Origin: a bacterium UBP11_UBA4055
GTDB taxonomy: Bacteria > UBA4055
Assembly: GCA_002382735.1 (NCBI GenBank)
Contig: DFZN01000050.1
Location: 1-54,387, forward strand
DNA length: 54,387 nucleotides
Direction: 5' to 3'
Of the stretch, positions 7,685 to 16,614 are shown one piece after another; position 1 is the stretch's first letter, and the number at the start of each line of letters is the position of its first letter. The notes under the pieces are model-generated. The model saw only the letters and a program-made list of their open reading frames with translations. It did not search any database and was not told the DNA's origin. The position numbers and the translations under genes were made by a program.

Positions 7685-10600
7685 ATGGAGGCCGGAATTA
7701 CAATTATAAAATCACTACTGCAGCAGGGTCTGGATCTTCCTTACCTGAATATTACCAGAAAGGTCATAGAAAACGAACTTCCGCTCAGATCTGAATTGTT
7801 AAGTTCATATCAGATGGAGCAGCACGGCAAAAATCTTGCTGCCTCACACATGCTGAAAAAAGGCATTCCGTCAGACATGCTTTTAGCAAGACTCAAAAGC
7901 AATGAGGAAGTATTAAATAATGTCTATACGCTGCTCAGGGAAACAGTCGAAGAAAACCGAGAAATCACACCGGCAGGTGAATGGTTACTTGATAATTTCT
8001 ATCTGATCGAAGATCAAATAAGAACAGCTAAAAGGCATTTACCAAAAGGATACAGCAGGGAATTACCTTGTCTTCAAAATGGCGGTTCAAAATTCGGATT
8101 GCCGAGAGTTTACAGTATAGCTTTGGAAATTATATCTCACGGTGACGGACGCGTTGATCCTGAAAATCTCAGCCGTTTTATTACAGCCTATCAGACAATA
8201 AATAACCTTAAACTGGGAGAGTTGTGGGCTATTCCGATAATGCTGCGGCTCGCTTTGATCGAGAATCTGTACAGGGTAGCGAACATAATAGCTTCCACCA
8301 GCAAAGACCGGAATCTTGCCAATAGATGGGCGGACAAGATAACGGATACTGTTGAGAAAGATCCGAAAAATCTTATTTTGGTTGTTGCGGATATGGCAAA
8401 CTCAAATCCCCCGATGACAAGTACTTTCGTGGCGGAGCTCACGAGAAGAATGCATGCGCAAAATTCGATTTTCACTCTACCAATATTATGGATTGAGCAG
8501 CAGCTTGCTGAGAAAGGACTTACGATCGAGCATATGGTTCATAATGTTAATCAGCAGCTGGCCGCCGACCAGGTTTCTATAAGCAACAGCATCACCAGTC
8601 TCAGGTCTCTCGGAGTTACGGAATGGCGTGAATTTGTCGAAAAAATGAGTGCTGTTGAAAATACATTGCGCAATGATCCGTTCGGGATTTACGGAAGGAT
8701 GTCCTTTTCTACAAGGGACCGTTACCGGCATGTTATTGAAAGAATAGCCAGAAACAGCCGTTATTCCGAAGTTGAAATTGCTCAAATGGCCATAAACATG
8801 GCTAAATCAAATGCTGAGCAGACTGATCCGGATGCTAAAAGAAGTCATGTAGGGTATTATCTGATAGACAAAGGTTTAAAATCACTCGAAACCGAGACGC
8901 AAACTCATGTAAGTCTTATGCAGTCCCTCAAGCGAATAGTTCTGCAGTTCCCTTTGTTTCTCTATTTGGGATCGGTTACATTCCTCGCGGCACTTTTTTC
9001 ATGGATCGTTTTAACGGGCATACAGTCCGTCAGTTTACCTTATCGGCTACCGGCTATTCTGATTGTTCTTGCCCTTCTGAGTACCAGTCATTTATCTATC
9101 GCACTGGTGAACTGGCTTGCAACTGTGCTTGCAGTACCCTATCCGTTGCCCTGCATGGATTGTTCCGAAGGTATTCCCGAAAATGCCGTGACTCTCGTCG
9201 TGACTCCGACTATGCTTACGAGCATAGGGAATATCGATGATCTGACCGAGGCTCTTGAAGTAAGATTTCTGGCAAATAAGGATGCAAATCTTTATTTTGG
9301 ATTATTAACGGATTTTACTGATGCCGGAAAGGAGGTCATGCCGACTGACGCCGAACTGGTAGATTATGCAAGTCAACGAATTAAAGAATTGAATATTAAG
9401 TACCACCGTCAGGGGAACGACCCTTTTTTTTTATTCCATCGACCGCGTGTGTGGAATATCGGTGAAATGAAATGGATGGGGTATGAGAGAAAACGCGGTA
9501 AGCTGGCAGATCTTAACGAATTTCTCAGAGGTAATTCAGAAGGAAAATTCTCCCGCATCACCGGTGAAACAGCGATCTTATTAAAAGTTAAATATGTTAT
9601 AACTCTCGATACAGATACGCAGATGCCGCGCGATACCGCGCGTCAGATGGTTGGAGCTATGATACATCCCTTAAATATGGCAATCTATGACGGATCTAAG
9701 CAGAGAGTCATCGAAGGGTACGGTATCCTGCAGCCCCGTGTCTCCGTCAGTCTTCCCGGAGCCACCAGATCAAGATATGCAAAAATGTTCGGGAGAGATG
9801 CCGGTATTGATCCTTACACTAAAGCCGTCTCAGATGTATATCAGGATTTGTTTCAGGAAGGTTCATTTATAGGCAAAGGTATTTATGATGTTGATGTTTT
9901 TCAGCTCGCTTTAAAAGGCCGTTTTCCGGAAAATAAGATTTTGAGCCATGATCTACTCGAAGGATGTTACGCACGGTCCGGTCTTCTGAGTAATGTTCAG
10001 CTGTATGAGGAATATCCTTCAAGCTATATCACTGATGTCAGCAGACGCCACAGATGGATACGCGGAGACTGGCAGATCGGACAGTGGCTTCTTCCTATGG
10101 TGCCCGGTCCTGACGGAAAACATAAGAAAAATCCTCTCTCCGCTCTTTCCATCTGGAAATTGTTCGATAATCTGCGAAGAAGCCTGACTCCCGCAGCCTT
10201 AATATCGCTGTTTATTCTAGGATGGACGGTATTTAAATCGCCATTGTTCAGCACAATTATTCTTATTAGTATTCTTCTGATACCTTCCATAGTTACATCA
10301 TTAATGCACCTGTTTCGTAAATCTGAAGAAGTTCAATGGCGCAGACATATTACTGAATCCGCAGGCGTGATCGGACAAAATTTATTTCAGGAGGGATTTA
10401 ATATAGTATGCCTTCCTTACGAGGCATATTACAGTTTTGAAGCGGTGCTGCGTACTCTCTGGAGACTGAAAATAAGCAAAAGGCGGCTTCTTGAATGGAC
10501 ATCGTCATGTGACATGAAGTACAACCGCATCCCGCACCTGTCTGAATTCTACAGAAAAATGATTTTTGCTCCCTTGCTTTCCGCATTCACAACCATATAT

Positions 10601-13600
10601 CTTGCGGGTTTTAATCCGGAAGTTCTTTTCATAGCAGGCCCTTTACTTCTGCTTTGGCTTTTCTCTCCGGCTATCTCGTGGCGGATGAGTAAGCCGATAT
10701 TCCGGTCGGAACCGGTTATGACAACTGATCAAATAAGTTATTTACATACAATTTCACGAAAAACATGGTTGTTCTTTGAAACTTTCGTCGGACCTGAAGA
10801 TAACTGGCTGCCTCCTGACAATATACAGGAGCATCCTTCATGCAGGATAGCGCACCGCACTTCACCGACAAATATAGGATTATCGTTACTGGCTAATCTT
10901 GCTGCTTATGATTTCGGATACATTCAATCGGGAAAGCTAATTGAGCGCACGGAAAATACATTCCGAACTTTGAAAATCATGGAAAGATATCGCGGTCATT
11001 TTTATAACTGGTACGATACACAATCACTCAAAATACTTCAGCCGCCATACATTTCAACTGTTGACAGCGGTAATTTTGTGGGTCATCTTCTTACATTGCA
11101 GTCAGGATTACTTAGCCTTGCGGATGAACCCATTTTATCCAAAAGATGGTTGAAAGGGATAAATGACACTTTCAATGCCCTTAACGATGCTGATACGACT
11201 GTTTCGAAAGTATCACCTGCCGCATTTATGGATGTGCTCAACTCAATACTGATTTCAAATCCTTCGACATTAACGGATGTGAGATTGAGTATCGACCGGC
11301 TTATATCATCATTGGAAAACAACGAAGCAGGCACGCATGAAAATACCGGAAATGACACAGCAGAATGGACGGAAATTCTTAAGCGTCAGTGCATCGATTT
11401 ACGGGATGAACTTCTTCTGATGTCGCCATGGCTGAATATTCCGGTTGAGAATGAAAACATCCGAAAAGCTCTTTACGATATAGAAATTCCGACACTTCGG
11501 GAAGTATCAATGTTTGATTGCGATTCACTCCCGGCTATTGACGATGTGCTGAGCCGGTTAATTCAGCAGACGAGACTAAAAGCCTGTGAAAAGATCAGAT
11601 CGATCGAAATCGCGGCATTTGATTGTCGCGAATTCACAGAAATTGATTACGATTTTCTTTATAATAAAAGCAGTAACCTCTTATCTATCGGCTACAATGT
11701 AAATGATAAACAGCAGGATTCAGGCTTTTACGATCTTCTTGCTTCGGAAGCGAGATTATGCTGTTTTACGGGTATTGCGCAGGGGCATCTTCCGCAGGAA
11801 AGCTGGTTTGCGCTCGGACGCCTGCTGACTGAAGCAGGTGGTGATCCTATTCTCATTTCATGGAGCGGTTCAATGTTCGAGTACCTTATGCCTCTGATCA
11901 TTATGCCTACTTACGACAGGACCTTACTTGATCAGACATACAAAGCGGCAGTTGCAGGACAGATCGAGTATGGAAAAATATGCGGAGTGCCTTGGGGCAT
12001 GTCTGAATCGGGATATAACGCTGTAGATGTCAATATGAATTACCAGTATCGTGCCTTCGGAGTTCCAAAACTGGGTCTTAAACAGGGCCTCGGGTCAGAA
12101 ATAGTTGTAGCGCCTTATGCTTCTCTGATGGCACTAATGATAGATGCCGAAGCAGCATGTGTCAATCTGGAGAAGTTAGAATCCATCGGATTAATGGGTG
12201 AATTCGGGTTCTATGAAGCGATCGACTTCACTTTACACAGACTGCCGCGTAACAAAGAAAGCGAGATCATCAAATCTTTTATGACTCATCATCAGGGGAT
12301 GGGATTTCTGTCGCTGGCTTATTTACTTCTCGACAGACCAATGCAAAAGCGTTTTGAGTCAGTTCCTATGTTTAAGGCTGCTGAATTATTGCTTCAGGAA
12401 AGAATACCCAAAAATACACCACTTTATTCTCATAACGGCGATGAAATATCAGCTCAGCAGAAAAATATAGAAGGCCGTGTTTCAACTCTTCGTATTTTCG
12501 ACAACCCGAATACTGACTTTCCGGAAGTTCAGTTGCTGACGAACGGCAGATATAATGTAATGATCAATAATGCCGGGGGAGGTTACAGCCGGTGGAAAGA
12601 TCTGGCCGTAACCCGCTGGAGACAAGATACGACCTGTGATCCGTGGGGATCTTTCTGCTACCTGCGTGATTCGGAGACAGGCGATCTTTGGTCAGCTACC
12701 TATCAGCCCACACTCAAAAAACCTGATTTCTATGAAGCGATTTTCTCGGAAGGCCGGGCTGAATTCCGCAGAAGGAATTTTGGGATCGAATCTTATAATG
12801 AGATTGCAGTTTCGCCTGAAGACGATATTGAACTTCGAAGGGTACGGCTGACTAACCGGTCAAAAAAAAGAAGGACGATCGAAGTAACCAGCTATGCTGA
12901 AGTTGTGCTTGCAACGCAGGAATCGGACGCTCTTCATCCGGTTTTCAGTAATCTGTTCGTACAGACTGAAATTCTTAATCAGCAGTCAGCGATAATGTGT
13001 ACCCGCCGTCCTCGATCAAAAGATGAACTGTCTGCGTATATGTTTCATCTGATGGTCGTGCGTGGAGTGGAAAGAGGAGAAGCCTCCTTTGAAACTGACA
13101 GGATGAAGTTTACAGGCCGCGGGAATTCAATCGCCGATCCTGTGGCGCTGAAAAATAAAGGATCACTTTCAAACAGTTCCGGATCAGTACTTGATCCGAT
13201 CATCGCCATAAGATATCAAATATCGCTTGAACCTGGTGATTCCGCCATTATTGATATGGTGACCGGAATGAGCGATGACCGTGACCTAGCCTTAAATCTG
13301 ATCGAAAAATATCACGACCAGAGATTAGCTGACCGTGTATTCGATCTTGCATGGACTCACAATCAGGTTGTATTGAGTCAGCATAACATGACTGACTCAG
13401 ATGTCGTGCTCTACATACGGCTGGCTAATTCAATAATATACAATAATCCATCGTTTCGCGCCGACCCGGGCATTGTTATTAAAAACCGCAGGGGGCAGTC
13501 AGATCTGTGGAGTCATGCAGTCTCAGGAGATATTCCTATAGTACTTTTAAAGATAGCAGATTCTTCCAATATTGAATTGGTCAATCAGCTTTTACTGGCT

Positions 13601-16351
13601 CATGCATATTGGAAGATGAAGGGGCTGATCGTCGATCTGGTCATCTGGAATGAAGACCATGCCGGTTACAGGCAGCTGCTTCATGATCAGATACTAAGTC
13701 TGATAAATTCAGGTACCGAGGCAAACATGATCGGCTGCAAAGGGGGAATATTTGTACACCCCGCAGATCGGATTTCAAATGAAGACCGTTTATTATTCCA
13801 GGCTGTCGCAAGTGTAATTATAAGTGACAGGAGGGGTACTTTAAAAGAGCAACTGAACCGCAGAATAATTTCTGATAATCCGCTTCCGCTTTTCAATAAA
13901 ACTAAAAATCGGAGTCAGGAAATACCTGTCAAAATGGTTCCGAGGGACGATCTTGTTCTGTTCAACGGCACGGGAGGATTCACACATGACGGCCGTGAGT
14001 ATATAATTACATCTGATATAGAAAAAACTACACCTGCACCCTGGGTAAATGTAATATCAAATCCGATTTTCGGGACAGTGATATCAGAGAGCGGATCCTC
14101 ATACACATGGAATGAAAATGCGCATGAATTCCGTCTTACACCGTGGAACAACGATCCTGTAAGTAATGCGAGCGGAGAGTGCTTTTATATTCGCGATGAA
14201 GAAACGGGGTATTTCTGGTCACCATCTCCATTTCCTGTGCGTGGAGTGACGCCTTATATATGCAGACACGGATTCGGCTACAGTGTTTTCGAACATTCTG
14301 AAGACGGTATAATTTCAGAATTATGGGTATATGTAGCTATAGATGCATCAATAAAATTTTCTGTCCTGAAGCTCCGTAATCGATCAGACCGGACCCGCCG
14401 TATTTCGGTCACAGGCTATGTGGAATGGGTACTCGGAGATTTGAGCTCAAAAACCGCAAAACATATAGTTACTGAAACGGATGCGAAAAGCGGTGCCATT
14501 ATGGCCAGGAATCATTACAACACAGAGTTTAAGGGACGGACAGCATTTTTCGATACGGATCATGACAAGAGAACTTTCACCTGCAGCCGGTCTGAGTTCA
14601 TTGGCCGGAACAGGAATCTCAAAGATCCTGCAGCAATGCATAACCAGAATCTTTCAAACAAAACGGGAGCAGTTTTAGACCCCTGCGCTGCAATACAGAT
14701 AGAAGTGGAACTTGCGCCCGGTCAGAAGCAGGAAATAGTTTTCAGGCTAGGAGTTGTTGTTTCCAGAAGAGAAGACGATAAGTCAGCTACAGTTAAGCGC
14801 TGGCGGGGGACATCTGCTGCACGAAAAGCTATAGAGGCAGTCTGGGATCAATGGCATCGTATCCTGGGCGCAGTTCAGGTCGAAACACCCGACAAGGCAA
14901 CAAACATAATGGCCAACGGATGGCTTATCTATCAGACTCTCGTAAGCAGAATCTGGGCACGAAGCGGATTCTATCAGTCCGGGGGGGCGTACGGTTTCAG
15001 GGATCAGCTTCAGGATATGACGGCCATTGTTTATACTGAACCGCTTCTCATGCGAAAACATCTGAAGCTTTGCGCAAGCAGGCAGTTCAAAGAAGGAGAT
15101 GTGCAGCACTGGTGGCATCCGCCAGGCGGCCGCGGAGTTCGAACACACTGCTCTGATGACTATCTCTGGCTGCCTTTGGCAGTCTGCCGGTATGTAAAGA
15201 CGACAGGAGATACGGGAATTCTTGACGAATCGGTGAAGTATCTTGAAGGTCGCCCTGTTCCGGATAATGATGATTCTTACTTTGATATGCCCGGAGTTTC
15301 TGATGACTCAGAGAATTTATATCAGCATTGTGTCAGATCATTGCTAAAGAGTTTCAAATACGGCGAACACGGTCTTCCGCTAATCGGTTCCGGTGATTGG
15401 AACGACGGCATGGACAAGGTCGGAAATCTTGGAAAAGGTGAGAGTGTATGGTTGGGATTTTTCCTTTATGATGTGCTTGTAAACTTCATAGAGCTGGCCC
15501 GCTTGAGAAATGATCTGGACTTTGTTGAACGCTGCGAAAAAGAGTCAGCGGAAATTAAAAGAAATATTGAAAAAAACGGATGGGACGGAGACTGGTATAG
15601 GAGGGCTTATTTTGATGACGGGTCACCTTTGGGCTCAGTTGAAAATAGTGAGTGTCAGATAGATTCAATTTCACAAAGCTGGTCTGTGCTTTCGGGAGCT
15701 GCAGATCCGGGGCGCGCAAGATCGGCAATGGAAGAGCTGGATAAGCGTCTTGTTTCCCGGGAAAACGGGCTGGTCAAGCTGTTGGATCCGCCATTTGATA
15801 TAACATCAAAAAACCCCGGATATATTAAGGGTTATGTGCCCGGAGTAAGAGAGAACGGCGGGCAATACACTCATGCAGCGATCTGGGCTGCCATGGCATT
15901 TTCTCGATTGGGATATAACAGCCGGGCATGGGAATTATTTAGGATTATTAACCCGGTGAATCATTCTTTATCGCCAGACGAAGTTTTAAAATACAAGGTT
16001 GAACCTTATGTTGCTTCAGCCGATGTATATGCTGTTTATCCACATGTCGGAAGGGGAGGGTGGACATGGTACACAGGCTCAGCAGGCTGGATGTACAGAC
16101 TGATCGTTGAATCATTACTTGGGATCAGGCTCGAAATTGACAAGCTTTATGTCACTCCCTGTATCCCGGAAGAATGGGAAGATTTTAAACTTCATTATCG
16201 CTACCGGAGTACAATTTATAATATCATCGTGAAGCGAAATACCGCAGATGAAGGAGCAATACGCATAACTACGGACGGAGTTGTACAAGCAAATTCATAT
16301 ATTCAATTAACGGATGACAGAAAAGACCATTCCGTCATAGTGAGTATTTGA
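7685..16351 (+). CDS. ndvB: Cyclic beta-1,2-glucan synthase (GT84 plus glycoamylase-like plus GH94)
   Basis: This 2888-residue giant has the full length of the NdvB/ChvB/Cgs family, which makes cyclic beta-1,2-glucan from UDP-glucose by initiation, elongation and cyclisation. After a soluble N-terminal region, a membrane block lies near 420-490. The GT84 domain has the metal-binding DTD (642-644) and the RRHRW (787-791) form of the QxxRW motif. More membrane helices follow near 830-880 and 960-1000. A glycoamylase-like domain covers about 1290-1500. Two sugar-phosphorylase sandwich domains start near 1604 and 2092. The C-terminal GH94 catalytic part carries SGDWNDGMDKVG (about 2569-2580), with Asp2574 the probable catalytic acid; GH94 controls ring size. 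The glucan normally resides in the periplasm and buffers osmotic stress. The only strong ribosome site, GGAGG (7687-7691), overlaps the ATG at 7685 and lies five bases before an in-frame ATT at 7697, so the exact start is uncertain. Confidence 0.95.
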   Translation: MEAGITIIKSLLQQGLDLPYLNITRKVIENELPLRSELLSSYQMEQHGKNLAASHMLKKGIPSDMLLARLKSNEEVLNNVYTLLRETVEENREITPAGEWLLDNFYLIEDQIRTAKRHLPKGYSRELPCLQNGGSKFGLPRVYSIALEIISHGDGRVDPENLSRFITAYQTINNLKLGELWAIPIMLRLALIENLYRVANIIASTSKDRNLANRWADKITDTVEKDPKNLILVVADMANSNPPMTSTFVAELTRRMHAQNSIFTLPILWIEQQLAEKGLTIEHMVHNVNQQLAADQVSISNSITSLRSLGVTEWREFVEKMSAVENTLRNDPFGIYGRMSFSTRDRYRHVIERIARNSRYSEVEIAQMAINMAKSNAEQTDPDAKRSHVGYYLIDKGLKSLETETQTHVSLMQSLKRIVLQFPLFLYLGSVTFLAALFSWIVLTGIQSVSLPYRLPAILIVLALLSTSHLSIALVNWLATVLAVPYPLPCMDCSEGIPENAVTLVVTPTMLTSIGNIDDLTEALEVRFLANKDANLYFGLLTDFTDAGKEVMPTDAELVDYASQRIKELNIKYHRQGNDPFFLFHRPRVWNIGEMKWMGYERKRGKLADLNEFLRGNSEGKFSRITGETAILLKVKYVITLDTDTQMPRDTARQMVGAMIHPLNMAIYDGSKQRVIEGYGILQPRVSVSLPGATRSRYAKMFGRDAGIDPYTKAVSDVYQDLFQEGSFIGKGIYDVDVFQLALKGRFPENKILSHDLLEGCYARSGLLSNVQLYEEYPSSYITDVSRRHRWIRGDWQIGQWLLPMVPGPDGKHKKNPLSALSIWKLFDNLRRSLTPAALISLFILGWTVFKSPLFSTIILISILLIPSIVTSLMHLFRKSEEVQWRRHITESAGVIGQNLFQEGFNIVCLPYEAYYSFEAVLRTLWRLKISKRRLLEWTSSCDMKYNRIPHLSEFYRKMIFAPLLSAFTTIYLAGFNPEVLFIAGPLLLLWLFSPAISWRMSKPIFRSEPVMTTDQISYLHTISRKTWLFFETFVGPEDNWLPPDNIQEHPSCRIAHRTSPTNIGLSLLANLAAYDFGYIQSGKLIERTENTFRTLKIMERYRGHFYNWYDTQSLKILQPPYISTVDSGNFVGHLLTLQSGLLSLADEPILSKRWLKGINDTFNALNDADTTVSKVSPAAFMDVLNSILISNPSTLTDVRLSIDRLISSLENNEAGTHENTGNDTAEWTEILKRQCIDLRDELLLMSPWLNIPVENENIRKALYDIEIPTLREVSMFDCDSLPAIDDVLSRLIQQTRLKACEKIRSIEIAAFDCREFTEIDYDFLYNKSSNLLSIGYNVNDKQQDSGFYDLLASEARLCCFTGIAQGHLPQESWFALGRLLTEAGGDPILISWSGSMFEYLMPLIIMPTYDRTLLDQTYKAAVAGQIEYGKICGVPWGMSESGYNAVDVNMNYQYRAFGVPKLGLKQGLGSEIVVAPYASLMALMIDAEAACVNLEKLESIGLMGEFGFYEAIDFTLHRLPRNKESEIIKSFMTHHQGMGFLSLAYLLLDRPMQKRFESVPMFKAAELLLQERIPKNTPLYSHNGDEISAQQKNIEGRVSTLRIFDNPNTDFPEVQLLTNGRYNVMINNAGGGYSRWKDLAVTRWRQDTTCDPWGSFCYLRDSETGDLWSATYQPTLKKPDFYEAIFSEGRAEFRRRNFGIESYNEIAVSPEDDIELRRVRLTNRSKKRRTIEVTSYAEVVLATQESDALHPVFSNLFVQTEILNQQSAIMCTRRPRSKDELSAYMFHLMVVRGVERGEASFETDRMKFTGRGNSIADPVALKNKGSLSNSSGSVLDPIIAIRYQISLEPGDSAIIDMVTGMSDDRDLALNLIEKYHDQRLADRVFDLAWTHNQVVLSQHNMTDSDVVLYIRLANSIIYNNPSFRADPGIVIKNRRGQSDLWSHAVSGDIPIVLLKIADSSNIELVNQLLLAHAYWKMKGLIVDLVIWNEDHAGYRQLLHDQILSLINSGTEANMIGCKGGIFVHPADRISNEDRLLFQAVASVIISDRRGTLKEQLNRRIISDNPLPLFNKTKNRSQEIPVKMVPRDDLVLFNGTGGFTHDGREYIITSDIEKTTPAPWVNVISNPIFGTVISESGSSYTWNENAHEFRLTPWNNDPVSNASGECFYIRDEETGYFWSPSPFPVRGVTPYICRHGFGYSVFEHSEDGIISELWVYVAIDASIKFSVLKLRNRSDRTRRISVTGYVEWVLGDLSSKTAKHIVTETDAKSGAIMARNHYNTEFKGRTAFFDTDHDKRTFTCSRSEFIGRNRNLKDPAAMHNQNLSNKTGAVLDPCAAIQIEVELAPGQKQEIVFRLGVVVSRREDDKSATVKRWRGTSAARKAIEAVWDQWHRILGAVQVETPDKATNIMANGWLIYQTLVSRIWARSGFYQSGGAYGFRDQLQDMTAIVYTEPLLMRKHLKLCASRQFKEGDVQHWWHPPGGRGVRTHCSDDYLWLPLAVCRYVKTTGDTGILDESVKYLEGRPVPDNDDSYFDMPGVSDDSENLYQHCVRSLLKSFKYGEHGLPLIGSGDWNDGMDKVGNLGKGESVWLGFFLYDVLVNFIELARLRNDLDFVERCEKESAEIKRNIEKNGWDGDWYRRAYFDDGSPLGSVENSECQIDSISQSWSVLSGAADPGRARSAMEELDKRLVSRENGLVKLLDPPFDITSKNPGYIKGYVPGVRENGGQYTHAAIWAAMAFSRLGYNSRAWELFRIINPVNHSLSPDEVLKYKVEPYVASADVYAVYPHVGRGGWTWYTGSAGWMYRLIVESLLGIRLEIDKLYVTPCIPEEWEDFKLHYRYRSTIYNIIVKRNTADEGAIRITTDGVVQANSYIQLTDDRKDHSVIVSI

Positions 16352-16356
16352 GGTGA

Positions 16357-16536
16357 AATAACAAAGATAAGGAAATAACGATCCAAATACTTCTTCTCGT
16401 ACTCGGTCTCGGAACTGTTTTTCTGTTCACAGCTATGTTCACAGGCATAAAAGGCAAACTCGACAGGTGGGAGGCGGCTGTACTTCTTTTCATGTATGTT
16501 GCCTATACAGCATATCTTGTGTCGAAAGAGATTTGA
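16357..16536 (+). pseudogene. C-terminal fragment of a Ca2+/Na+ antiporter (CaCA family)
   Basis: The frame opens right after a stop at 16354-16356 and encodes a hydrophobic helix (IQILLLVLGLGTVFLFTAMF), a TGIKGKLDRWEAAVLL turn and a last helix (FMYVAYTAYLVSKEI). This matches the last two helices of K+-dependent or bacterial Na+/Ca2+ exchangers, whose C-termini read GKRISRWEGAVLLLLYVAYLVYL-like. Full-length members have about 320 residues; some 270 are missing. No ATG, GTG or TTG precedes the fragment. However, AAGGAA (16369-16374) lies six bases before an ATC at 16381, so a 51-residue protein made from a rare start cannot be dismissed. It begins five bases after the glucan synthase stop. Confidence 0.6.
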
Positions 16537-16549
16537 TGCTTCTTAGTAA

Positions 16550-16580
16550 TTGATATTCAGCGTGTTTCTGAGTATATTTA
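16550..16580 (+). promoter_or_regulatory. Predicted promoter of the tamB-like gene
   Basis: TTG at 16550-16552, then 20 bases, then TATATTTA at 16573-16580. Transcription would begin near 16587, about 28 bases before the proposed ATC start, and after the last in-frame stop (16582-16584). Confidence 0.65.
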
Positions 16581-16614
16581 TTGACAGTCGTTAATAGTTA
16601 TCGGAGATCTGGTC

